A stretch of DNA of 64,000 bases, taken from NCBI RefSeq assembly GCF_014192055.1, contig NZ_JACHXM010000007.1, positions 1 through 64,000 on the forward strand, written 5' to 3'. The stretch comes from Halomonas organivorans. GTDB taxonomy: Bacteria > Pseudomonadota > Gammaproteobacteria > Pseudomonadales > Halomonadaceae. The translations under genes and the position numbers were made by a program. Within the stretch, counting starts at the first letter, position 1. The number at the start of each line of letters is the position of its first letter. This document shows, piece by piece, positions 1-8,572 of the stretch. Below the pieces are notes generated by a model. It did no database searches. It saw only the letters and a program-made list of their open reading frames with translations, and was not told the DNA's origin.

Positions 1-84
1 AGCTGGAAGCTGGAAGCTGGAAGCTGGAAGCTGGAAGCTGGAAGCTGGAAGCTGGAAGCTGGAAGCTGGAAGCTGGAAGCTGGA
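1..84 (+). repeat. AGCTGGA heptamer tandem array, copy 1
   Basis: Twelve uninterrupted copies of the 7-base unit AGCTGGA start at the first base of the window, so the array probably continues to the left. The same array with the same downstream sequence occurs at 31954-32051. It is intergenic, next to the 3' end of the clsB-like gene. The unit is 7 bases and stop codons follow immediately, so it is not a protein repeat. Confidence 0.95.
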
Positions 85-168
85 AGACAGCATGAGCCCC
101 GACACCATGGGGTCAAGCGTTTTCTCCCAGCTTCAAGCTGATAACTTACAGCTCCGGGCGAAGCCCGG
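85..168 (+). repeat. Conserved tail of the AGCTGGA element, copy 1
   Basis: This 84-base segment follows the heptamer array and aligns without gaps to 32052-32135, with about 10 mismatches counted by eye. It contains CCCAGCTTC, nearly the reverse complement of the array unit, and ends in a hairpin (CCGGGC-GAA-GCCCGG, 154-168). A second GAA-loop hairpin (GGCGC-GAA-GCGCC, 177-189) lies just outside the shared part. It looks like a dispersed non-coding intergenic element. No function is known to me. Confidence 0.85.
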
Positions 169-224
169 CTCTTCCAGGCGCGAAGCGCCGATCTTCTCTC
201 TTCAGCGGCGCAGCCCGGGCTGGG

Positions 225-1346
225 TCAGCGTAACCGCGTCAGCAGCCCGTCGAGGGTGCCGTAGAGCCACTCCCGGCAGCGCTGCCAACGCGAGCGACGG
301 GCCCAGTCCTCGCGGTGAATCTCTTGGCTGGCGGCGAAATTCCGCTGGAAGAGCTCGGCCACTTCGGCGGCGAAACGGGCATCTTCCACCTCCTGGTTGG
401 CTTCCAGGTTCCACTGCAGGCTCCAGTGATCGAAGTTGCACGACCCCAGGCTGACCCAGTCGTCGGCCAGGGTGAACTTGGCATGGATGAAGGACGGCTG
501 GAACTCGAAGATTCGCACCCCGGCCCGCAGCAGCCGTCCGTAGAAGCGCTGTCCGGCATAGCGGACTCCGGGATGGTCGTGGCTGTCGCCGGGCAGCAGC
601 AGGCACACTTCCACGCCCCGTCGCGCGGCCCGCAGCAGCCGCCGACGCAGCGTCAGGGTCGGCACGAAATAGGGCGTACAGATCCAGATGCGTCGCCGGG
701 CACCGCTAACCTGACGCTGCAGGGAATGGCGAATGGCCTGATAACGATAGCCTTGTCCCCATACCACCCGACCGCGCATGCCCCGATAGCCTGGCCCCAT
801 GGCGGAGGCCTCTTCCAGACCATGTACCAGCGCCGCGGCTCCCTCGCCGCGGCTCATTGGCGAATCCCATAGACTCGAGAACAGCCGTATCCAATCGGCC
901 ACCACCGGTCCCTCGATGCGTACCGCCACCTCGTACCAGGCTTCCAGGAACTCGTCGACCACGCCGAATCCGCCGGTGAAGGCCACTGCGCCGTCCACCA
1001 CCACCAGCTTGCGATGGTCACGGGTCAGGTTCCGCGCCAGCGAATGCAGGCCCAGGGGATTGAACCAGCGCAGCGCCACGCCGGCCGCCTCCAGCCGTCG
1101 ACGATCCTCGGCGGCAAGCCCCATGGCACCGTAACCGTCGAGCAGCAGCAGGACCGCCACGCCGCGGTCCGCGGCTCGGCTCAGCACCTCGATCACCTCG
1201 CTGGCCAGGCGCCCCGACTCCATCAGGTAGAGCTCGATCAGCACCGAGTGCCGGGCACCGTCCACGGCCTCGAACATGGCCGGCAGGAAGCGTGCCGCCT
1301 CGGGCAGCAGCTCGAAATGGTTACCGTCCCGCCACATGCCGTGCAT
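225..1346 (-). CDS. clsB: Cardiolipin synthase B-like phospholipase D family protein
   Basis: Predicted 373-residue cardiolipin synthase or phosphatidyltransferase acting at the inner membrane. Two HKD motifs define the phospholipase D fold: H111-x-K113-x4-D118 and H288-x-K290-x4-D295. There is no N-terminal transmembrane pair, so it resembles E. coli ClsB (about 413 residues) more than ClsA. The start at 1346 is the furthest upstream ATG; an in-frame ATG three codons later is equally possible. It is divergent from plsB, another phospholipid gene, across 181 bases. The exact substrate (phosphatidylglycerol or phosphatidylethanolamine as donor) cannot be read from the sequence. Confidence 0.82.
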   Translation of the reverse strand: MHGMWRDGNHFELLPEAARFLPAMFEAVDGARHSVLIELYLMESGRLASEVIEVLSRAADRGVAVLLLLDGYGAMGLAAEDRRRLEAAGVALRWFNPLGLHSLARNLTRDHRKLVVVDGAVAFTGGFGVVDEFLEAWYEVAVRIEGPVVADWIRLFSSLWDSPMSRGEGAAALVHGLEEASAMGPGYRGMRGRVVWGQGYRYQAIRHSLQRQVSGARRRIWICTPYFVPTLTLRRRLLRAARRGVEVCLLLPGDSHDHPGVRYAGQRFYGRLLRAGVRIFEFQPSFIHAKFTLADDWVSLGSCNFDHWSLQWNLEANQEVEDARFAAEVAELFQRNFAASQEIHREDWARRSRWQRCREWLYGTLDGLLTRLR

Positions 1347-1527
1347 GGCACCTCCCTGGCCGCGATCACAGCATTCATTGACGCATGTTTTCCTGACAGG
1401 AGAAAGCCGGCCATCCTGTCACGTGCCCTCCGTTCGGCTCAGCCGCCGGGCAGGGCCATCGGCGCCCCTGCCCCAACTCTCAGGGCATGCGTATACTGGC
1501 CGCACATGCGACTACACAGGCAACCGG

Positions 1528-3981
1528 ATGGCCTTCTCGTCTCTAGCATGGCGTCGCCCGCTGCGCCGGCTTCTTGCCGCCTGGGTCCGGGTACGGCGTA
1601 TCGAGCCGTCGCCCGAGACGCTGGGCCTCCCCTCCGATATCCCGACGTTCTACGTGCTACCCAGGCCTGCGCTATCGGATGCCTTGCTGCTGGAAGACCT
1701 GACCGAACGCCACGCCCTGCCATCCGCCGCGGCCAGCCACTCGCTGGGCGCGCATGGCGTCCGGACGCTGATCGCCCTGCCCGCTCCTCGCCGCCGGCGA
1801 CGCCCCACGGCGCTGCGGCAACTGATCGACAGCGGCCAGGATGTACAGCTAGTGCCGGTCAGCGTGTTCTGGGGGCGCGCTCCGGGCAAGCGCTTCGGTG
1901 TCTGGCACCTGCTGGCCGCCGATGGCTGGCGACTCACCGGCCGCCTGCGCCGACTGCTGGCAGTGCTGGTCAACGGACGCGACCTGGAGGTGCACTTCGG
2001 CGCGCCACTGCGGCTCTCGGAGCTCATCGACGGCCGCGACGCCGCCGTCATCGAGCGCAAGGCCGCACGCCTGTTGCGGGTCCATTTTCGTCGCGTCCGC
2101 AGCCGCGTGCTGGGGCCCGACCTCTCCCATCGCCGAACCCTCATCGAGGGCGTAGTGTCGAGTCCCGAGGTCGAGCGGACCATCGTCGGGCTGGCCGGCG
2201 ACGCCCCGGCGACCCAGGCTCGGCTACGCCGCCGGGCGAGGCGCTATGGCCGGGAGATCGCCGCCAACATGAGCTACCCGGTGCTGCGTTTTCTCGACGG
2301 CCTGCTCGGGCGGCTATGGAACCGGCTCTACGACGGCGTCGACGTAAACGGCATCGAGCGCGTCACCGCCCTGGCCGGTCGCCATACCCTGGTCTACGTG
2401 CCCTGCCATCGCAGCCACATCGATTACCTGCTGCTCTCTTACGTGCTCTATTCGCAAGGATTGATGCCACCGCACATCGCCGCCGGCCGCAATCTGAACA
2501 TGCCGCTGATCGGTCCCCTGCTACGCCGCGGGGGGGCTTTCTTCATGCGCCGCAGCTTTCGCGACCAGCCGCTCTATGCCCGGGTCTTCGACGAATACCT
2601 GCACCGCCTGCTGTCGCGTGGCCACAGCCTTGAATACTTCATCGAGGGAGGGCGCTCGCGCAGCGGCCGCCTGCTGACGCCTCGCCCAGGGATGCTGGCC
2701 ATGACCCTGGGCTCCTTCCTGCGTCGCCCGGCAAGCGACGGTCGCCCGCTGTCGTTCGTTCCGGTCTACATCGGCTACGAACGGATCCTCGAGGAGGCCA
2801 GCTACCAGCGCGAGCTGGGCGGCGGCGCCAAGCGCAAGGAGAGCCCGCTGGCGCTGCTCGGCGTGCTGGGTCGCCTGAAGCAGCCCTACGGGCGGGTCAT
2901 GGTGAACGTCGGCGAGCCGCTGGCTCTCGACGCCTTCCTGGACGAAGTCCAGCCCGACTGGCGGCAGGCCCTCGGCGAGCCTCGTCCGGCGTGGCGCACG
3001 CAGGCGGTATCGCGACTCGGCCGTACCCTGTCGCGGCGCATCAACGCCGCCGCCAGCCTCAACCCGGTCAACCTGGTCGCCCTGAGCCTGCTGGCCACGC
3101 CCCATCGGGCCATCGAGGCGGAGCTGCTCGAACGCCAGCTGGCACTGCTCGCCGATCTCAGGCGCCCCCGTCCGGGCGACGAGGGCCAGCGTCTCCCCGA
3201 CGGCACGCCGCGGGAATGGATCGATCATGCCCGCTCCCTCGGCCTGCTGGCCTACCGCCCCCATCCGCTGGGTGACCTGGTGACCGTCGACGAGCGCCAG
3301 GCCGTCCGGCTCAGCTGGTACCGCAACAATGTGCTGCACCTGTTTGCCCTGACCGGGCTGGTCGCCTTCGCCTTCCGCCACCATGTCCGCCACCATGTCC
3401 GCCACCGGCGCGACGCTCTGGAATCCCTGTTGGCACCGGGCTGGCCGGTGCTGGTAAACGAACTCTCGATCGAGCCGCCGGCCGCGTTCGGCGCGGCGCT
3501 GGACGCGACCCTCGAGCGGCTCGCCGAGGTCGGGCTGCTGGTCGCCGACGGCCACGGCTGGAAGCGCGCCGAGGATCTGGCCAAGGCCGAGCAGCTGCGC
3601 ATGCTGGGGCGGCTGATGCGTCCATCGCTGGAACGAGGCTATCTGCTGGTCGCCGCCCTGCTCGGCGAGGCACCGGGCCACTTCGACCACGTCGAGCTGG
3701 CGAATCACGCCCGCCAGCTCGCCGAACGCCTGGCGCAGCTGACCGGTCGCGACGCCCCGGAGTTCTTCGATCCGCGGCTGTTCGACGGCCTGGTGGAGAG
3801 CCTGGAACACGAGGGGTGGCTGTCGGTCCACGACGATCATCGCCTGCACTACGACGAGAGCCTGCGCGAGGCGGCGCGTCGCAGCCGGACGCTGTTCGAC
3901 CCGGCGCTGCGACATCGGCTGGAAAGAATTGCCGCCCGAGGCGGCGACTCCGGGAAGGACGAGGCGACGCTGGGCAACTAG
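1528..3981 (+). CDS. plsB: Glycerol-3-phosphate 1-O-acyltransferase PlsB
   Basis: Membrane-associated enzyme that puts the first acyl chain on sn-glycerol-3-phosphate, from acyl-CoA or acyl-ACP. At 817 residues it is close to E. coli PlsB (807). The four acyltransferase blocks are visible: H294-x4-D299 (catalytic), the GRNLNMP...GAFFMRR block, the EGGRSRSGR block, and VPVYIGYE. The frame is open further upstream, but the ATG at 1528 gives the family N-terminus (MAFSSLAWRRPLRRLL). It ends 6 bases from the convergent rsmJ stop. An in-frame 12-base tandem duplication near 3379-3402 encodes a His-rich HHVRHHVR stretch. Confidence 0.95.
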   Translation: MAFSSLAWRRPLRRLLAAWVRVRRIEPSPETLGLPSDIPTFYVLPRPALSDALLLEDLTERHALPSAAASHSLGAHGVRTLIALPAPRRRRRPTALRQLIDSGQDVQLVPVSVFWGRAPGKRFGVWHLLAADGWRLTGRLRRLLAVLVNGRDLEVHFGAPLRLSELIDGRDAAVIERKAARLLRVHFRRVRSRVLGPDLSHRRTLIEGVVSSPEVERTIVGLAGDAPATQARLRRRARRYGREIAANMSYPVLRFLDGLLGRLWNRLYDGVDVNGIERVTALAGRHTLVYVPCHRSHIDYLLLSYVLYSQGLMPPHIAAGRNLNMPLIGPLLRRGGAFFMRRSFRDQPLYARVFDEYLHRLLSRGHSLEYFIEGGRSRSGRLLTPRPGMLAMTLGSFLRRPASDGRPLSFVPVYIGYERILEEASYQRELGGGAKRKESPLALLGVLGRLKQPYGRVMVNVGEPLALDAFLDEVQPDWRQALGEPRPAWRTQAVSRLGRTLSRRINAAASLNPVNLVALSLLATPHRAIEAELLERQLALLADLRRPRPGDEGQRLPDGTPREWIDHARSLGLLAYRPHPLGDLVTVDERQAVRLSWYRNNVLHLFALTGLVAFAFRHHVRHHVRHRRDALESLLAPGWPVLVNELSIEPPAAFGAALDATLERLAEVGLLVADGHGWKRAEDLAKAEQLRMLGRLMRPSLERGYLLVAALLGEAPGHFDHVELANHARQLAERLAQLTGRDAPEFFDPRLFDGLVESLEHEGWLSVHDDHRLHYDESLREAARRSRTLFDPALRHRLERIAARGGDSGKDEATLGN

Positions 3982-3987
3982 CGGGAA

Positions 3988-4752
3988 TCAGTCGTTGAGG
4001 GAGCGGTGGACGTAGAGATCGTATCGGCTGGTCTTGCCTTCCAGCACATGGCGGGGGGGCGGGCCGTCGATGGGCGGCGCCTTGCGCGGGCGCTTGACCA
4101 CCACCCGATGAGTCGCCACGTCCAACGCCGCCTCCAGCAGCCGAGGCGCGTCGGCATCGTCGCCGGCGAGCTCGCGGAACAGCCGCATCTCCTTCTTGAC
4201 CAGCGCCGACTTCTCGCGATGGGGAAACATGGGGTCCAGGTGGATGACCTGGGGCGCGATGCCGGCCTCCGCCACCAGGGTGGCGAGCTGGCGGCTCGCA
4301 TCGCCATGGGCCAGATGCAGGCGAGCGGCGATCCCGGCAGTGTCGACATCCGCCCGGGCGCGGGCCAGGCCGTCATCGAGCAGGGCCGCGATGGCCGCCA
4401 CCCGCTCTACCATCAGCACCTCGGCGCCGAGCGTGGCCAGCACGAAGGCATCGCGGCCGAGTCCGGCGGTGGCGTCTACCACCGTAGGCGTCGCGCCCTT
4501 GCCGAACCCACAGGCCTTGGCGATCAGTTGCCCGCGACCGCCGCCGAAGCGACGCCGATGGGCCGCGCGGCCCTCGACGAAATCCACCGCCAGCGGCTTG
4601 CCGTAGACCTTGGCGTCGCCGGCCAGCACCAGTCGGTCATCCTCGCGGCGCAGCGTCAGCGGCGGCACCTCGCCCGACGACAACGCGTCGAGGCCGGGCA
4701 GCCCCCAGCGCGCGGCCAGCGCCGCGTCATCCGCCACGGCCACTGCGCTCAT
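3988..4752 (-). CDS. rsmJ: 16S rRNA (guanine1516-N2)-methyltransferase RsmJ
   Basis: A 254-residue SAM-dependent methyltransferase for G1516 of 16S rRNA. Visible family features are the [18 protein letters not shown]-binding loop, the following LMVER acidic strand, and the [13 protein letters not shown] catalytic-type motif, which is very characteristic of RsmJ (YhiQ). The ATG at 4752 overlaps the tsaB stop by four bases (ATGA), which fixes the start and suggests translational coupling. The gene is convergent with plsB. Confidence 0.92.
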   Translation of the reverse strand: MSAVAVADDAALAARWGLPGLDALSSGEVPPLTLRREDDRLVLAGDAKVYGKPLAVDFVEGRAAHRRRFGGGRGQLIAKACGFGKGATPTVVDATAGLGRDAFVLATLGAEVLMVERVAAIAALLDDGLARARADVDTAGIAARLHLAHGDASRQLATLVAEAGIAPQVIHLDPMFPHREKSALVKKEMRLFRELAGDDADAPRLLEAALDVATHRVVVKRPRKAPPIDGPPPRHVLEGKTSRYDLYVHRSLND

Positions 4753-5453
4753 CGGCTCTTCTGCCAGGCGACCCGATCGCGCAGATAGACCGGCTGAACC
4801 TCGGCGGCGGGGCGCCCCTCCCCGGCGGCAAAGGCCTCGGCGGCGAGCAGCGCCATGTCCTCGGCGGCGGCGTCCAGGTCGGGCAGGCACTGTCCGAGCC
4901 CCGCCTGCACCTCGGCGGGCATGTCATCCCAAAGCGTCCAGCCGGAGCCCACGCCAACCCAGTCATGATCATCATGACCGGCGGGCAGGCGCAGTCGCTC
5001 GGGCGGCAGCACCGCCTCCTCGGCCAGGCACTCGACCCGCCCCCGCTGGCATTGCCAGGCGGCGGCATAGACCTCGCCCATGCGCGCGTCCAGGGCGGTG
5101 ATCAGGTAGCGGAAGTGGTGGCGGCGATGGGCGCCCAGCGCCAGCGCCTGAAGGGTCGAGACGCCTAGCAGCGGACGGTCGAGGCCGAAGGCCAGGCCCT
5201 GGGCGGTGCCGGCGGCGATGCGCAGGCCGGTGAAGGAGCCCGGACCACGCCCGTAGGCCACCGCGTCCAGATCGGCCGGCGCCATGCCGGCCTCGGCCAG
5301 CACCTCGTCGACCATCGGCAGCAGCCGGCGGGTGTGGGCACGGGGGGTGAGTTCGAAGCGGGAGATCAACTCGTCGTCGGCGCCCTCGCGACGCCGCAGC
5401 AGGGCGGCGGAACAGGCGCTCGAGGAGGCATCCAGGGCCAGCAGGATCGGCAT
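4749..5453 (-). CDS. tsaB: tRNA threonylcarbamoyladenosine synthesis protein TsaB
   Basis: TsaB (YeaZ) is the partner and activator of TsaD in making t6A at position 37 of ANN-decoding tRNAs. The 234-residue protein begins with the ASKHA-type [15 protein letters not shown] segment and contains the hallmark [12 protein letters not shown] motif near residues 69-80. Its length fits the family (about 231). It is followed by rsmJ with a four-base overlap. TrmO at 13728 methylates the t6A product, so two steps on the same nucleotide are encoded in this window. Confidence 0.94.
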   Translation of the reverse strand: MPILLALDASSSACSAALLRRREGADDELISRFELTPRAHTRRLLPMVDEVLAEAGMAPADLDAVAYGRGPGSFTGLRIAAGTAQGLAFGLDRPLLGVSTLQALALGAHRRHHFRYLITALDARMGEVYAAAWQCQRGRVECLAEEAVLPPERLRLPAGHDDHDWVGVGSGWTLWDDMPAEVQAGLGQCLPDLDAAAEDMALLAAEAFAAGEGRPAAEVQPVYLRDRVAWQKSR

Positions 5454-5486
5454 GGGTCTCTAACACGGTGCGGAAAGTGTCGGGGC

Positions 5487-5492
5487 ATTATA
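5487..5492 (-). promoter_or_regulatory. Possible -10 element for tsaB-rsmJ
   Basis: A perfect TATAAT on the minus strand lies 33 bases upstream of the tsaB start and just after the adk terminator hairpin. No good -35 is seen at 17 bases (it would fall inside the hairpin), so this is a weak call. Confidence 0.35.
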
Positions 5493-5496
5493 CGAC

Positions 5497-5521
5497 AACG
5501 GCCCGCGCAATGCGGGCCGTT
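5497..5521 (-). terminator. Terminator hairpin after adk
   Basis: Perfect 10-bp arms AACGGCCCGC / GCGGGCCGTT with a 5-base loop, about 100 bases after the adk stop and before tsaB. There is no clear U-tract, only a short T-containing stretch, so it may need Rho or act as a boundary. Confidence 0.6.
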
Positions 5522-5619
5522 ACCGGGATGCAGAAAAGCGTGGGATTCCATCGCGAGCAACGACAGGTGGGGCGCCTAGCCTGCCCGCCGCCGGAGCACA
5601 GAAACCGCTTGGCCTTTTC

Positions 5620-6411
<792 letters not shown>

Positions 6412-6459
6412 TCAAGGGGCTGTCCGGTCTAGCACTTTGGTCTTCCCCGGACACAAACG

Positions 6460-6485
6460 CCGACGGCGCCTCGCGGCGCCGTCGG
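6460..6485 (-). terminator. Terminator hairpin after aceEF
   Basis: Perfect 11-bp arms CCGACGGCGCC / GGCGCCGTCGG around a TCGC loop, 21 bases beyond the aceF stop. On the minus strand it is followed by CGTTTGTGT, a weak T-rich tail. Confidence 0.65.
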
Positions 6486-6506
6486 TCGTGGCTCACCTTG
6501 CCTCGA

Positions 6507-8501
6507 TCAGAGCAGCAGGCGACGGATGTCCGTCAGCACCTGGCCGAGGAAGGCAGTGAAGCGCGCCGCGTCGGCGCCGTTGACCGCCCGGTGGTCGTAG
6601 GACAGCGACAGCGGCATGGTCAGCCGCGGCTGGAAGGCCGCACCGTCCCACACCGGCTTCATCGACGCCTTGGAGACACCGAGGATGGCGACCTCCGGGG
6701 CATTGACGATGGGCGTGAAGGCGGTGCCGCCGATCGAGCCCAGGCTGGAGATGGTGAAGCAGCCACCGGTCATCTCCTCGCGCTTGAGCTTCTTCGACTG
6801 CGCCTTGCCGGCCAGCTCGACGGATTCCTTGGCCAGCTCGATCAGCGACTTCTGGTCGGCGTTTCGGATCACCGGCACCATCAGCCCATCCGGCGTGTCC
6901 ACGGCGATGCCGATGTGCACGTACTTCTTGTGCACCAGGGTCTCGCCGTCGCTCTTCAGGCTGACGTTGAACTGCGGGAACTTCTGCAGCGCAAAGGCAC
7001 AGGCCTTGATCAGGAACGGCAGCGGCGTGAGCTTGGCGCCCTGGGCCTCGGCCTCGGCCTTCATCGACTTGCGGAAGGCCTCGAGCTCGGTGATGTCGGC
7101 CTCGTCGAACTGGGTGACGTGCGGCACGTTGAGCCAGCTGCGATGCAGATTGGTGGCGCCCATCTTCATCAGGCGGCCCATCGGCTTCTCTTCCACCTCG
7201 CCGAACTGGCTGAAGTCCTGGTCGGGAATCGGCGGAATGCCCATGCCGCCCTCGGCCGCGGCAGGCGCTGCCGCCGGCGCCTTGGCCTGCCCCGCCATCA
7301 CCTGCTTGACGTAGGCGTGGACGTCGTCCTTGAGCACCCGCTCCTTGGGGCCGCTGGGCTTGACCAGCCCCAGGTCGACGCCGAGCTCGCGGGCCAGCAT
7401 GCGCACTGCAGGCCCTGCGTGCACCAGCTTGCCGTCACGCGGCTTGTGGGCAGCCATCTGCGCTTCCGGGCTGGGGCTGCCGCCGGCGGGCTTGCTGGCG
7501 GCCGGCTTCTCGGCCGGGGCTTCGCGGCTGGCCGCGCCCTGCTGCGGCGCCGCCTGGGGAGCGGGCGCCTCGCCGGCGGTCTCGATATAGCCGATCAGGT
7601 CGCCCTCGGAGACGGTATCGCCCTCCTTGACGCTGAGCTCGACCAGCTTGCCCTTGTAGGGGCTCGGCACGTCCATGGAGGCCTTGTCGGACTCCAGGGT
7701 GATCAGCGGCTCCTCCTCGTCGACCTCGCTGCCCGCGCTCACGCTGACCTCGATGATCGGCACGTCGCTGGCACCGCCCAGGTCCGGCACCCGCACCTCG
7801 CGGCGCTGCGGCTCGCCGCTGGCAGCGGGCTGAGGCGCCGCTTCGGGCTCGGCGGCTGCAGCCGGCTCGCTGGCAGGCTCGGCAGCGCTGGCCTCGGCCG
7901 ACGCCTCGTCGCCGCCGCCAGCGACCTGCATGGTGCCGATGACGTCGCCCTCGGAGACGGTGTCACCTTCCTTGACGGTGAACGTGACGATCTTGCCGGC
8001 CTGGGGGCTCGGCACGTCCATGGAGGCCTTGTCGGACTCCAGGGTGATCAGGGGATCTTCCTCGGCCACCTCGTCGCCCTCGGCGACCGCCACCTCGATG
8101 ATCTCCACGTCGCTGGCACCGCCCAGGTCGGGCACCTTGATCTCGATGGTCTGGCTACCGCCGGCGGCGGGCTTGGCGGCCGGCTCGGGCTTGGACTCGG
8201 GCGCCGGTGCAGGCTGCTCTGCCGGGGCCTCGGCGGGCTGCTCGGGCGCGGCGTCGCCGCCCCCTTCGGCCTCCAGTTCGACGATGTCGTCACCCTCGGA
8301 GACGGTATCGCCCTCCTTGACCAGCACCTTGAGGACCTTGCCGCCCTTGGGAGCCGGCACGTCCATGGAGGCCTTGTCGGATTCCAGGGTGATCAGGGTG
8401 TCTTCGGGCTCGATGACGTCGCCTTCCGACACCGCGATCTCGATGATTTCGACATCGGTATCGCCACCGATGTCAGGCACTTTGATGATTTCGCTACTCA
8501 A
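6507..8501 (-). CDS. aceF: Pyruvate dehydrogenase E2, dihydrolipoamide acetyltransferase
   Basis: Core acetyltransferase of the pyruvate dehydrogenase complex, 664 residues. Three lipoyl domains are visible, each with ESDKASMDVP; the lipoyl lysines are K43, K158 and K273. They are joined by Ala/Pro/Glu-rich swinging linkers. An E1/E3-binding domain (about 350-395) and the catalytic domain (about 425-664) follow. The active-site motif near H637 reads DHRAVNG, with Asn641 where E. coli has Asp; to my recollection Azotobacter and Pseudomonas E2p also have Asn there. The gene lies 71 bases downstream of aceE in the same operon. No lpd (E3) gene is present in the window. Confidence 0.96.
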   Translation of the reverse strand: MSSEIIKVPDIGGDTDVEIIEIAVSEGDVIEPEDTLITLESDKASMDVPAPKGGKVLKVLVKEGDTVSEGDDIVELEAEGGGDAAPEQPAEAPAEQPAPAPESKPEPAAKPAAGGSQTIEIKVPDLGGASDVEIIEVAVAEGDEVAEEDPLITLESDKASMDVPSPQAGKIVTFTVKEGDTVSEGDVIGTMQVAGGGDEASAEASAAEPASEPAAAAEPEAAPQPAASGEPQRREVRVPDLGGASDVPIIEVSVSAGSEVDEEEPLITLESDKASMDVPSPYKGKLVELSVKEGDTVSEGDLIGYIETAGEAPAPQAAPQQGAASREAPAEKPAASKPAGGSPSPEAQMAAHKPRDGKLVHAGPAVRMLARELGVDLGLVKPSGPKERVLKDDVHAYVKQVMAGQAKAPAAAPAAAEGGMGIPPIPDQDFSQFGEVEEKPMGRLMKMGATNLHRSWLNVPHVTQFDEADITELEAFRKSMKAEAEAQGAKLTPLPFLIKACAFALQKFPQFNVSLKSDGETLVHKKYVHIGIAVDTPDGLMVPVIRNADQKSLIELAKESVELAGKAQSKKLKREEMTGGCFTISSLGSIGGTAFTPIVNAPEVAILGVSKASMKPVWDGAAFQPRLTMPLSLSYDHRAVNGADAARFTAFLGQVLTDIRRLLL

Positions 8502-8572
8502 GGTCGCGCTCCTTCAAACTCTTGACGGGGGCGGGCCAACCGGGCCCGCCATGCCACCGGTCGATCGACGCC

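Noticed and set aside
1-84. CRISPR array or coding repeat
   Set aside because: Units are 7 bases with no spacers, and no cas genes are present. Heptamers in all frames quickly meet stop codons outside the array.
2521-3915. 464-codon frame antisense to plsB
   Set aside because: Gln/Val/Gly-rich antisense translation without family features. plsB is well supported.
6498-8525. 675-codon open frame antisense to aceF
   Set aside because: It mirrors a GC-rich real gene, its translation is low-complexity Gly/Leu/His/Arg, and it lacks any recognisable domain or ribosome site.
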